Origin: Metallyticus violacea
Lineage: Eukaryota > Arthropoda > Insecta > Mantodea > Metallyticidae
Length of the DNA stretch: 64,000 bases
Direction: 5' to 3'
Assembly (NCBI GenBank): GCA_030762175.1
Contig: CM060843.1
Span: forward strand, 24,255,501 to 24,319,500
This document shows positions 29,001 to 43,200 of the stretch, one piece after another. A program made the translations under genes and the position numbers. The first letter of the stretch is position 1, and each line of letters opens with the position of its first letter. The notes beneath the pieces are model-generated. The model saw only the letters and a program-made list of their open reading frames with translations. It did not search any database and was not told the origin of the DNA.

Positions 29001-32000
29001 ATCTTAATTAGTGTTCGTAATTTATTATACAGTATCAAACCTTTTATAATGGATCTTTGTAAGTTGATTTAAAATTTACATGTATTCTCTGGAAGTTAGT
29101 AGTAATAATAACAATAATAGTAATAGTTTATTGTTAATAGACTCATGACAAGTGTCTGACATTGTCAAAAATTATTCACATTATACAAATGATTTACAAA
29201 TTATATAATTCCCTGTTCATTATTATTTTAGATTATAGTTCATTTATATACACACACACAAATATTAGGTACTTTTTTAACTTACAGTTAAATTTATATC
29301 CTATATGGCCCTAATTGGTAATTTATTATACAGTATCAAACTTTTTATTAATAGATCTTTATAAGTTGATTTAAAATTACATGTATTCTTTGAAAGTTAT
29401 GCTTACCTCTAGTATTATAATTATATATATCACTAATTGTGTTATCACTTCCCTTCTTTAAGGCCATTAAAATTACCCTAATGTCTGAAATTCAATTTGA
29501 ATGACATTCTCATTGAAATGTATATAAAATTACACAGTTTTTAATAAAATAATGATCTGGTATAAAAGCAATACATCATGATTATTAACTACTGCTGAGT
29601 TGTTTACAGTGAAGTTATGCTCTCCAATATTTTTTAAGTGAAGGATTTAGTAGAGATGCTTGACACCACTGAAGATGATCCTGATCTATCTCTTCAGTTA
29701 ACAGAGTGATAAAGAAATTAGTCTAATTTTACTTAAGTGCATTGCCAGACAATCTTGACTTATAATTAATATGAATGTTACAGTTACATTTTTTCATGAT
29801 TAATCAAAAATGATATTCTGCCAAAATGAAAATTCTATGAAGTTATATTTTGAAATTAATCACCTTTAGACTGCATGAAATATTTTGTCCCAGGTTTTTA
29901 TATAATATTACTTCCCTTTTAGACAAGTTCCTCATTGCTAATGAAATCGCAATGCGTTGATTCCCATTGAAAAACTAAATTTTTTAACAATTTTATTAGG
30001 TTAATGTGTGATTTTCCAAGATTTTAAGGTTCTTTGGGTGTTAGATGATAAATGACTTACTATAGCATTAGCTGTTCTAGAATTAGAGAGTATAATTTCA
30101 ATTTTTTTTTTTAATTTGCTTGCATTCTGTGCCACATTATTTTCTATTTATTACAGGCAGTTTTGCATTGTTTATACATCTGAACCTTTGGGATTAAGAA
30201 AATGCTGCATTAAGTTCAGGTATCAATATAAAGGTTAATAGTGTTTGAAAAAATTAGTTTAGGAGTCAGAAATCCTTTTGACACATAAAATATGCATTCT
30301 ATTAATCTGAAACTTTAATAGGATATGTCTTAAGTGCAGCTTGTTGTAAAGCTTTCATGTAACTACTGCTATTGGGATCTGGCATAATGCAAAACAAAAA
30401 ATACTTGTAACATTTCGTAATAATTAAGCAATAAATTACCATTAAGGGAAGAATACAAATACAATTTTTATGTAAATAATGGAATCTAACAATAACATAC
30501 TAAAACTGGTTCACAATTTTTTTTAATCATTAAAAGTTGCTTTTCAGTTACAGGTGTGTTAAAATTATTAGATTAAGTCTAGAAAATTTCATATTTTCTT
30601 TTCCACATCTAATTGTAATATTTCAATAATGTTATAATGTTAAAGTCATCCTACTTTTATGTTAATTATCACTTGTTGATGTTAATTTTAGAGTAGTCAT
30701 GATTGCAATATGGAAGTAAGTTCTGTATATCTTTTTAATTGCTAGCATTAACTAGTGTTTTGCTTTTATGGTTGAAATTTTTCGGGTTAGCGTTGAACAA
30801 TTGTGGGAAGTTAATGATGTTCCTAATTAATATTCAGTGTGTATAATTTAAATTTACCTTCAGAAGTTTTATAAACTTATCTCTTTTTTAATCTTAATAA
30901 TGTATTCTTGGAAATGGTTAATTATCGTTTTCTGCATAAAACTGCAGCTGTTAAGGCTTGTGGCAGTGTCATTTTATATTTAAGTAATAAACATAGCAAA
31001 ACTTTGCTATTTAAGTTGAACTAGAATTGAAGTAAATTTGTGAACAGCATTAAGAAAGTGATAATGGATTGGGTTCCATATAAAATACTAAATCTAAGGT
31101 AGCTTCAATTTAATGTTGTACATAAACTTCATATACATGATGTTAATGAACTACACTAAATAATTTCAGAGAGTGTAGAGAGTCATATTTAAGAAATTTG
31201 AGATAGAGAATGTATGGTCCACAGTGAAACATAACACAGTTTTATGGTGTTAAACATTTTTTCATCAAATGCTGTTAAATCAGTGCTAAAGCCAAACAGG
31301 GTGAAAAATTTGTTTAAAAGTCTTTAAAATTGTCTTGCTAGTATAGAAATATCAATTTTCCACAGCGTGTTATCAGTCAGTGTTTTCAAGATTTAGTGCC
31401 ATGAAAATCCTCAAATCTCAAACTAATCATTTGACAGTGCTACACTGAACATCCATTTAATTTTTTTTTATTTAATATGAGGTGCTGTGATGCACATACT
31501 ACAGAATTACAAATAAAATTTAAGTAATCTTTGAATATACGGCATCCAACTTATTAAGATTACCCATAATTCTACCTTGGTTAGCAAGGTTTATAATTAT
31601 ATGAATTGATATGGTAAGATTTAAGTGTATAATGGAAACAACTTAAAAAGTAGTCTAAAAACTGTATTATTAGGCCATAGTCTGAAAGCAATATTTAAAA
31701 AAAGTGATGAACAAGACTGGAACTCGAAAACAAATGACCATCTCTTACTTGAAACACAACCATGATGCCAGAATGATACGTCAGAAACCTCCCTATGTTA
31801 TTGTGTGTTATGCTTTCAAGGAGCATCTTCATTAGCCAGTGTCATATTGGCACTTTTGATACTTATAGCCATAGCTTGAATTTTGAACAGTTAGGCTATA
31901 TGTTATCTATTCCAAATTGCTTATATATGACATCTCTACACTCTCTGAAATTATTTTGTTGTAGTTCATTAATACTCGGCATTAAGGATGAGTCAAAATG

Positions 32001-32953
32001 CTTGAATAATTTCAGGAATTTTTGTAGATATTTGCATGCCAGTTGCAGTAAAATCAACTCCATTAATGGAAAGGGCATCTTTTCATACTTCATACTCATA
32101 CTTCCAGTTTTGCCATGCAGGTTCTTAAGATTAACAATGATGAAAAAGTCACCTTGTTCACCAGATATCACTCCTTGTGACCTTTTTTTATCTGACTATA
32201 TTAAGATAAGTTTTATGAACCTCCTGTAACAACCAACATGGGTAACTTGAAGATTCACATCTTTATGGCTATAGAGTTCATCAATAGATTTATATTAAAT
32301 GTTGTACTTATAAAGCTGTTGACAATGGAGTGGCAATATAATCTAAACTTAGGTATTCATTTTTTACACTAAACTCCATTCACTTACACAAAAGTAAGAT
32401 GCGTTTCGGGAGAATCTCTCCCATCTTCAGTTGCTCACGGAACTGCCGTTACTCTAAATGATGGCTGGACAAATGGATGTTCCTGTGGTGGCCTCTGTTG
32501 GTTGAAGTAGGAAGTTGCTGAGTTCATCCATAGGAGGAAACTCGAAATTCATTAGGTTTTCTGTATTTTTTAATATGAAAAGTTTTTCCCAAGTGGATAA
32601 CTCCAATGGGTTGTGAAGATGTTTCATCAGTTTGATTCCCAGTTTTATTTCATGGCTTTTGGTCCAAAAGTGAGCTGCTACTGCTGATTTATCCACCTGT
32701 TTAAACCAAATATTCCTAAAATGTTCTTTCCTCCAGGCATCGTTTAGAGTAATGGCAGTTCCGTGAGCAACTGAAGATGGGAGAGATTCTCCCAAAACAC
32801 ATCTTACTTTTGTGTAAGTGAATGGAGTTTAGTGTAAAAAATGAATACCTAAGTTTAGGTTAGGTTTATATTACTTCATGTTTGGGAGGAGCTTCATTAA
32901 CAAATTGACATTTCTGTGATGAAAGTTGCTCACATTGAACATTTATGATATTG

Positions 32954-32984
<31 letters not shown>

Positions 32985-34164
32985 TTCACGTTTGCAGCAT
33001 AGAGTATACATTTTGATAAAATAATCCATAACTATTTTATGTGTTTAGAAGCTATTGAAATATTCTAATTTGAGTGAAAATTTTTTCCCTTTTAGATACT
33101 TCTATTGAAGTGTGTATTTCTTTTAAAAAAATGGTTTCTTGCTTAATTTCATGGTTGTGTTCCCAAAAATGAGTTTCTACCACTGATTTTCCCACTTATT
33201 TTAGCCAGATACTTCTAAATGTTCTTTCTTCTTTAGAAATGTCTGGCTAAAGCAACTGGAGATATCAGCAGTTTGGAAACACAGCCATGAAATTAAGCAA
33301 GAAACTATTTTGTTTAAAGAAATACACTCCAATAGAAGTATCTGTTCATTATTGAAAATTGAGAAAAAGTAATGAATTTCAACATCCCACCTCTGGAGAA
33401 TTCAGAAAATCCCTATTCCAACCAACTGATGTCAACAGAATAGCAACTGGTATCCAGTCATTACCTCATCAACCAACCCAAAACTTATCAAGCAATTAGT
33501 CAAAGCAGAAGATGGGAATGACAGTTCCCAAAATATGTCCTTATTAAAAACACTGTAAGTGAAGTTTGTGTCAACATCCAGAAACATTCAACTTAAATAT
33601 TCAATACAAATTTAACAATGAATTTTTTAAACATTAAAGTCATTTTGACTCATCTTGTATATGTTTACTTAAATGCAAAAAGTTATTTTTGATTTTGTAA
33701 AACATTGTAATGGGCTATAATTAATATCATTGTATGATTAGCTTCACTGTACAACATCTTAAAAAAATTGAGTTGAGATTGTAACATACACATCATTAAA
33801 ATTCAATAGAATGTAAGACTAGTTTCGGGACCAGAGTCAGGACCAGGAACTGACGATAGGAGCGGTGGCTCCCGAAACTAGTCTTACATTCTATTGAATT
33901 TTAATGATGTGTATGTTACAATCTCAACTCAATTTTTTTAAAATGTTAATATTTGACATCACTGTTCCAAAATTCATTATATTTTATACATTCACTGTAC
34001 AAATTCCAGTTAGCATTTCAAGATTGTAATGGGCATTAAAATAAACAAGAAGTCTAATAAAATAATTAAAGATAGATAAAAACCTAATTTTTATAGCTGT
34101 ATTACTAGTAAAATTCCAGAAAATACATTTTGAACCTAATAATTTCAGCACATCTGTAGTATGA

Positions 34165-34228
<64 letters not shown>

Positions 34229-37200
34229 TATTTCATTAATATAAATTATAAAATATGTTAACATTTAATTTAAACTTAAAATTAAACTAATCCATAATAA
34301 TAACACATCTTTGTTATGCTGTATAAGAAACAATAATATTTCTTAGGGAAACAGTGGATTTCATTAAATTTGTGGAAAGGATATGTCTGTACAGTAGAAA
34401 TAATCTAAAATTGTATTGCTTACTGCTACTCAGATTGTGCAGCTGAATTGTCACATATTATTTTGCATACACTATTCATTATCCCTAGTTTATTTACTGT
34501 CAGTTATATTCATTACTTTTTCATAATTTCTATTTATTGTTATTTACCAATTGTGTACTTATAAGGAAACTGTTTCCTTTGGATCAGACTGATTACTATC
34601 AATTAAGCTAACCTAAGTTAAAACTGGATGATCATTTTGCCACCAAATAACACATACCTATTAAAAAGTGTAGTTCATTTGTAGCAGATTTCAATACAAT
34701 TTTGCACTAGCAGCACAACTTGGTATGGGCTAACCGCTAGAACTTTGCATATGCAAGACTGCATCACCACCCACAGAGTACAAGAGAAATACGGGACAGG
34801 AATCCAATGGGTTCTTGTTTAGCACTGAAAAAGATTTTATTTATATACTAGTATCTGGATCTCATACTACATAAGCATAAGAAGCATCACTTTAACTTTC
34901 ATCACAAACAATATAGAAGTATTAAATCCCTAATTTTTAATTTTTTTTATTTTTATTTATTTATTTTTATCAGCCGTCTGTAGATTGGATGTGAATGCCA
35001 TATGTGTAAGTCTGTAGTTATGAATGGAATGAAATGAAATGAATTAATGATGGCAATTGAGGCTTGGAGTTCTTAGGCCTTAAAACTATTTGGCATCTAC
35101 TTTTTCAGGGTAAGAAAAATTCTAAAAAAACGTTACCCAGACAGCATGACCTGGCCAAAAATGAAATCCAGGATCTCCAGATTAGTAGTTGTAAATGCTA
35201 CCACTGAACCAGGGGCAGTCTTTAAGATCTTATGCATGTGATTTCAGGTCTTTTTTTTCCCCTAAAGTTCTACATTCATTATTTTCTTTAAGCTATCTGG
35301 TCTTTTTGGGCATTTCTGCCATCTTCATTTTTGACTAGTACATATTACTATAGTCCTCCTGGAATGTGTAACAATTCCATTAATGAAATCTAATGTCTGA
35401 ATGTTTCCATCCAAGACATTGTAGTACTTATTTTCATTATATTTTAAAAAATGGTTTCAAACTATTGGTCATCAACACATAATTCTATTAATGGATATCA
35501 TTGTATGATTAGTTGAACTACACACTCTTAAAGCTTCTATAATTATAATTCTAGATTTGCAAAATTAAGAATAATTCTAGTTAATAATGGTATTACAAAT
35601 ATTCATTGCATTAACATTTCTCATCACATTTTTTCTTTAAATGAGTACTGTATTATCTTTAAACACTGTGTATTCATCTATCATTTTGTACAACTGCCTA
35701 AATACTTGCTAGCACAAGCAAAGCCATGAAACATCACCTGTAGCTGATTGTGTCATCCTTCCCCGCTCTATGTGCTTATCTTTCAACAATTATTTATAAA
35801 CTCATGATTGATTTTTTGGTAAAATGATTATTACTATTAAATTTAGGATATCTTAATTGAGTTTCATTGAAATCAGTTGGTCCAACCAAAAGGTTCTCTT
35901 GTTAGAGCGGTAATCATTGTTGTAAATGGATGGCTATTCAGAACATTCTCATGCTTAAATTTTTATTTATTTGATATCTGTATTTTATTTTATTTCATTC
36001 CATATTTATTTATTTTTTCTTACCAGGTGTTTTCATATTATTGCAAAGACTTCATTTCATTTTCCAATTATACTCAATTAAAGAGAAGGTTAATGAATTA
36101 GTTATAGCAGGTAGTTTCAAATTTGTAGCTTGTTGGATTGTGAGCTAATTTTTCATCAACAGTCATGCATCCTATGACTAGTTTTTTAAAAATTACATAT
36201 GGCAAATTTTGCTTTTGCAGGTTCTAGAGACACTTTGGTCACTTAATAAATATGAAGTAGAAGATATATTGACAGAGTTTGTGAATAAATCACTTGCAGT
36301 ATGTAAGTGGAACGAATCATTGAACAGTTATGTGTATGGAATTCATGATTTACTGCTCTCTTATCTGAAAGATCAGTTAAATGATGTGGAAAAACAGGTA
36401 AGGTAATAAAAGGGTTTTTGCCCTTTTAAACATTGCCTTAAATTAATTTTACTTTGGATATTTTACAATTTAATTTCTGTAAATAGAACTTCTAAGACAA
36501 TATACATGTATTCTAAAAGCTGGTATACTTTTTCCCAGTGCTATTTTATAATTTGTCTTCAATAAATGTGTAATTTTTTTTTAATATAATTGAATTTTAG
36601 TAAAAATTATAGGAAATAGCTTTTATACTGTTATACTGTAGCAAAATTGTGGAAAAACCTGATTTTTCCACTGCCATGGGTTTTATTGTTTTGTTATAGC
36701 TTTTATTTTAAATTAATTTTACATATATATTTTAAAATTGGAACTTTTCTATTTTCAGAACTTGCATAGAAAGCTTTTGAACCGTTATTCAGCTATTTGT
36801 GATGGAAATTTTGCAAATCTGCCAAATGACAACTATATATTTTCATACCTGGGATACCATCTAAGAGAGGCTGAATGGATGGACAAATTTCCAGCTCTCT
36901 ATCTTGATTTGGAATTCATTGGCTCAAAACTTAGGTATACAGGCCCTGGTGATCTCCTGGTGGACTATAAAAAATACCGGGATTACATTGTTTCTAAGGT
37001 AATTTGACTTCTTTTTTGGGGGGGAGGGGTTAAAATTTGGTTTTATTGACAATTATCTTGGTTATTTTTGGATTCATAAAAGGAGATACAAAATAAGTCA
37101 AATTATCCAACATTCCAATTAGAAAAATAATGCATATTTTTAAAGAAAATCTATAAAACAAGATTAATTTTCACAGGAAAAATTAATATGCAGTGGAACT

Positions 37201-40200
37201 TCCTTAAAAATGGCAGTATTTTGTGTGTTGTCATATAGTGCAAGACAAAAATTCAATAACAATAATTAAGCTAGCAGTAAATGAAATTATTTTAATGTAG
37301 GCCAATAATGTGTTCAGTAGTATACCGGTCTTTAGCACTATCATATTTCTTTCTCACACCATTTTTAACTTCTTTTGTAACTTCTACTTTTTCTGTAATG
37401 TTAAGCTACAATATGTGTCACATTTTGACATTGTGAATAACATACTATATATGAACAATTCACATCTCACAATTTAAATGCTTTGGTACAGTTATGAATT
37501 CATAATATTTTCTTCTTTAAAAATTTAATGAGTGGGGGCATTTGGGAACAAACACTGCACACAAAAGCAATGAAGGCAGCATAGCTATTTGGCATAGGGT
37601 AAGGAAAGAGATAGAAAACCCTTACTATTAAGGAGAGGGTGAAAGCTGCAGGTGCAGTTTAAGCAAAAAAAAAGTAATTCCCTTCAATTGACTTTGGATA
37701 ACTGTAATTGAGTTGAAATTGCTTTATTCTGTTTGCTGGCAGAGTACTGCTAAAAATTCTTGGAAATTTCTATTAAAATAGCATAAATTGAAATTCAGAA
37801 ATAGGTACTCTTTTTTTGGAATAAATGAAAACTTACCCTCAAATTATCCATTTAAAAGGTTCAAATATTTGATTAAATAAGAATTTTAAACATTGTTTTC
37901 ACTAGGAATTTCAAGGGAAATAAGTTTTTGTTTGAATTATCCATGGTCGAATAAAAAGGAGAAAGAACAATTTGAGCTAAAATTAAGTTTTTGCCTCTTC
38001 CTCTATAGTCATAGAGATTACATTTTTTATGCCTGGGAAGCTAATTTTAAAACAATTGATGTATGAGTGCCATTTTATTTCCATAATAGGGATATATTGT
38101 AGTGTTTCTAACGACACAATATTACATACCTCTGGTTTACTGGAGCAATTCATCCATTTCAAAGATGCATGCAAGAGGTTTGCAGAAAATTTGGGGCACT
38201 CTGTATAAAGAATTGTAGGACTAGAATCCAATCAATTGTGTGTATGTATATATATATATATTTCATACTGCTTGTAAAGGTTGATTTCTATTCTAACTAC
38301 TGGAGAGATATTAATTAAATCATTTAAATTTTTTCTATTTTCTGAAGATATCTGCTTGCCTACTAGTTTTTGCTGTGTTAAGATCAGAGAGTGCTCTATT
38401 GATTGACATACTTTACATAACTCTTTTGGGAGCTTTATTTTTGAAGAAAACGTTTTATTTTAAAACTAAACTATTGTTGCAATAAATAATATAAGATTCT
38501 CCATTAAATAGAGGTCCCATAGATTTACATGGGCAATAATTTAATTCCATATTTTCACGCTTCAAGAAAAAAAATTCTTAAAAAAAATTAAATTTCAAAG
38601 TAAAAAGGAGAGTTATATTTTTGTTCTGAAAGTTGCAGTACATTAAACATACTACTTTAATCATTTCAAAACAAAGGGCTACACATCTGAGAGGTGTAAT
38701 TTATTTCTTATTTTTCTGCAACAGGATGAAGAGAAAGAAAATGAATTGGAGTGCCTTGAACATTTGATCGAAAGACACGGCTTAGACCTGCACAAATATC
38801 AGCGCATGGACATTATACAGTGTGCATTAATGGAATCCAAGAGTAGTTCACTTTATCAAAAGGCCTTAACAATTGCTAAAAAAAACCCTCAAAGGCTGTA
38901 CTTTAATATTTTGTAAGTATTTAATTCATTGATGGGTATACTGTTGAGTAGAAAATAAAAATCATGAACATTGTAGTAAAAGTGACTTATGTAGTTTGAT
39001 AAACTTTAAGCATTAATTTTTATTTATCTAATACTTCCAGTTAAAACTCGGAATAGGTCAAAAGAAGCTTTAGATAGAATGAGTTATAAATTGACTCTGT
39101 GCATTCATTAATTTGTATTAATTAGGGTTTTAATTGTTGCTGTTGTACTAGTGGTAGTGGTACAAGGGTCATTCAAATTAAAACTAAATTTTGTTCTTTG
39201 GACTAGGAAAGTGGCAAGAGTGGCAAGGCCATAGTGGTAGTTAGGTGGGAATGTGTGAAGGGTAGTATCTAATGGTTATTTCTGCATTGGTCATTCCATT
39301 ACCAGTGGTGCTCTGTCAAAGCAAGAGGTTGCACCATTCATTGCACAGTGAATAATCATCCATTTTCTAACCAAAGAAGGAGTCAAATGGATTGAAATTT
39401 TGTCCAGACTTTCGGCACAATTTGGAGAAGCTAAGCTTTCATGAACCTAGGTGTTTGACTGGCACAAGAAGTTCCTCAGCTGTTGTGATGCAATGAAAAA
39501 AGAAAGCCATGGATTAGCATCATTTAGTACAACTTTCAGGCCATTTGTGACCTTGTTTAAGTGCACACACATGCTATTCTTTCTGAACTAGGATTTCGGA
39601 AGATGTTGGCAAGGTGGGTCCTGTGTCTCCTCACTAATAAAGAGAAAAATGTTTCAAAGGATATCAGAGACTTCTGGATCTGTTTGAGGAAGTAGGTTTT
39701 GGCCCAAATTATTGACCCTATTATTTTTACCATTAGGCTTTATTTTGTTTTCTGCTTGAGAAATAAAGTTTTTATACTGTGTTTTTTTTTTCTGCAATTA
39801 CGCACTTATGCATGCACACATGCATGCACGCACACAAATTTACGCTTTGTGGTTATTGCCTATCTTGATATGCTGAATCCGAATATTTAATCAGTTTTTA
39901 CTTCTATCATGTCACGATTTTTTGCAGAATCACTTTAAATGTATTGTATAATTACATGAGTTTCATCACAAACATTTTTAATTAATTTTTTTGTTTCAAA
40001 TGCAAAATATATGTAAAAAATAAAACTTGCTTAGATTATGTATATTGTTTAATTGATATTATTGTGTGATTTAGTTGAACTACACACTCTTAATGCTTCA
40101 CTTACTTGTCATAATATATAAAAATGGTTGTCCAGTTGAATTTTAGCCTGGCTGATGATGAGAACAAAATGTTCTCGAAACCGTTTCTGTATATTATGAC

Positions 40201-43200
40201 AAATAAGTGAAGCACTAAGAGTGTGCAGTTCAACTAAATCATACAATAATATCAATTATATGATTGACTTCCCTGTACAAGTTCCAATTTACATTTTAAT
40301 TATGTATATGGTTGTTCGTACATGTCATTAGAGTGTTTTTGTTTTGTCTTGTTTACTTCAGTATTAGATATATAAATTAGCTCATTGTATCACATGAAAA
40401 ATTACAGCCATAGCTTCTTAGTTGAGAAAGTCCTGATCCTCTTCCTTTTATGTTTGTCTTAAGGTATTTCTCACTTTAATATCCAACAAGTGAGCAACTA
40501 TATTAATGCTGCAGTGTTCCTAGTACCTCCTTTCAAACTCCTGCAAATCCTTGTGAAATTGTTCACCTTGCTCTTCACTTTAAAAATCATAGTTTTTAGG
40601 AGAAATAATCTAGGTGAAAAAATAGAAAATGAATTTTGATACCCATGTTACAACCAAGTTACTTGTATGCTTCAAGCATGTTAGCCACATTGTTTCGGTA
40701 ATTAGAATCCTTGTTGTTACCAAGAAATTTTGGAACAACTTCACAGAAAAACACCCATGATGCTTTCTCCATTTCATCCATAGTGTTGCTGCCTCAGGCA
40801 TCATTTTTCTTGTATCAGAATCACTAAATACGCCTTTTTTTAATTTTGCCTCAGATGGTAGGGAAAATTTCTCATATATGTACTTAAAATAGTCTCCTTC
40901 CTTATTTAAAACCTTTAAAACTGTTTCATTAAGCCAAGCTTAATGTGGAGAGGTGATAGCAGGGCTAGAAGGACTCATAAGGTTTTTCTGCACAGCATTC
41001 CTAGAACCAATTTCCAAATTTTCTGGAAGTGACCAGTCTCTCATTGTCTAGTGATAAACACATGCCCTGCTATCCCACATATATAAAAAGCATAGAAATT
41101 TGATAAAACCAGATTGTTGATCCAGTAGTATAGTAAAAATTTTAAAATCAGCACAAACTGGCTTACCAAACAAATGGATACATGATTTACTTTTCATTTT
41201 TAGAATTATGCACATCACACAAACAGAAGTAACAGTCATTACTATGGTTCGACTGCTCTCTTCAAATCATTGGTATTTGAAATGATAGCTATAGTCTTCT
41301 GCCATTAACCCAGTGACCAAATTTCTTTATTGCATGCTCTACATGCTTTGTATGGTGCCCAAGCTTTACTTTGGTCTCCAAGTTTGATTTCAAAATAGCA
41401 TGATATGACTTTCTCACATAATCTGTGATATTATGCCTCTGCTTAGACAATGTGAATTTCCCACATACGATCTGGATTATTTATACATCTTGAATGCAAC
41501 ATGATAAATACTTTCTAACTGAACTAAAAACTCACAACATTTTACTCCAAAATAAAGCTTCAAACTGATTTCATTTCCATATGAAGCAGAGACTAATGAA
41601 ATGTGAGAGGAACTAGACAGGATGTGTACATGCTGGTAAAGATAAGATGAGATGTGTATTCTTTATTAGCGCTTGAGTCAATTTAATACTCTTATGCTCC
41701 ACTTACCATTGGATTGTACAGAACATGTTTCACAGCGGGAAAAAGCCTGTGAAACATATTCCATATAATTCAATGGTAACTGGAGCATAAGAGTATTAAA
41801 TCAACTTAAGTACTAATAAAGAATGATTAATTGCTTCACCGTATTGGTTCGGACAAAAAATTAATTTTAAATTGAATAAAATGTGTATCTCACAAAGTGG
41901 CTGGTTGACATTCACCGAACATAATGCTTCATAATAAGAGACATGTTTTTCTTGTAAAATATTTTGGTTATAATATTAGATGAGAATTTAAACTGGAAAC
42001 AACATATCAACACTTTTTCTACAAAGCTAAGTAGACTGTGCTATTCCATATGATTAATACATATAATACATGCAGCCTGACAACCACACATTCTTGCACA
42101 TTCAGAGTGTAACTAGATATGTCAGCAGTAACTGTAAAAGTATTATACTTTTTAGAGTTCAGAAAGTTGTTCCTGGTGGTGTAGTGGTAACCATGTTTGC
42201 CTTCTAAACCCAAGATTGCAGGTTCAAACCCAGCCAGGGTCAATGGATTTTTTCGGACATAAAAATCCTAAGTATGGCTTCCTTCAGAAGGGAAGTAAAG
42301 CCATAGGTCCCGTGTCATACATTTACAGCACGAAAAAGAACCTCAGGCCTGAAAGAAGAGGCCTCTGAGCAAAACTTGTCAGCCATTTTATGCCCTGAAT
42401 AGAATGGGATGCTGATGACCTACAATGTTAAACAGCATCTGTAAATAAATTAAATTAACTAATAATTAAGGGTTCAGAAAAGAAATATTTGGTTTCTCAT
42501 GGAAGCAAACCCACGAACTATTTGCAAACCCTTGTTCAAGAAACTAAATATATTACTACTATCAATAGTGCTAATACCAACTGCTAATCACATTGATAAA
42601 TGATATAACGCTTCAATGTCAAAGATTTCTACTTAATTCTTCAATTAATATATTCATTTTATTAAGTTACCTAGAATATCAGTATCACACTCCATATATT
42701 CTTGTACAGTGTAAAAGGCTTTATGTTTGAACTATTTCTTCATAGTCACATTAAACTTGCTTTGTGTAGTTTTCTTATATTTAAAGGTTAATAAAGCTTG
42801 GCTTATATGTTCCCTGTGCACCTAATCCATTGATGATGTACCACAGTTATTCCAGAGTCTGACCCTGTGTAATACCAGTGAAAGAAGGCATAGCAGGATG
42901 TAATTAATTTTCTATACTAACATATTTCTTTATTTTCCTTAAGAGATACCATATTCTTACAATTTTTTTGCAAAGCTGAAGGATATGCATTTTCCAAGTT
43001 AGTATGGTGTCCAAATAAAAATCTAATCATTTTTCATTTTTTGATCATCAGAGTGTTAAAGAGTGTTAACAAAATATGATGAGCTTTGTTGAATTCATAA
43101 TTAATTTATTCAGAGAAAACCAAATTTTTGCACTTTCCACTGACAATCTCATTTGTTGTTTTAAGGTATTTATATCATTACTACTGTTCAGTACAGTAGT

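Larger units (their letters stand above)
32306..32866 (-). mobile_element. Penelope-like deletion derivative, copy 2
   Basis: About 120-bp inverted ends (32,343-32,460 and 32,740-32,865), each with a hammerhead-like motif, enclose only the C-terminal 95-100 codons of the GIY-YIG region (EHFRNIWFKQVDKSAVAAHF, ELSTWEKLFI, FPPMDELSNFL). The frame at 32,454-32,795 is open. RT absent. Likely moved, if at all, by enzymes from elsewhere. Confidence 0.8.

Noticed and set aside
31896..32171. Minus-strand 91-codon frame
   Set aside because: No recognisable family; overlaps the fragment of a Tc1-type transposase on the + strand at its right end.
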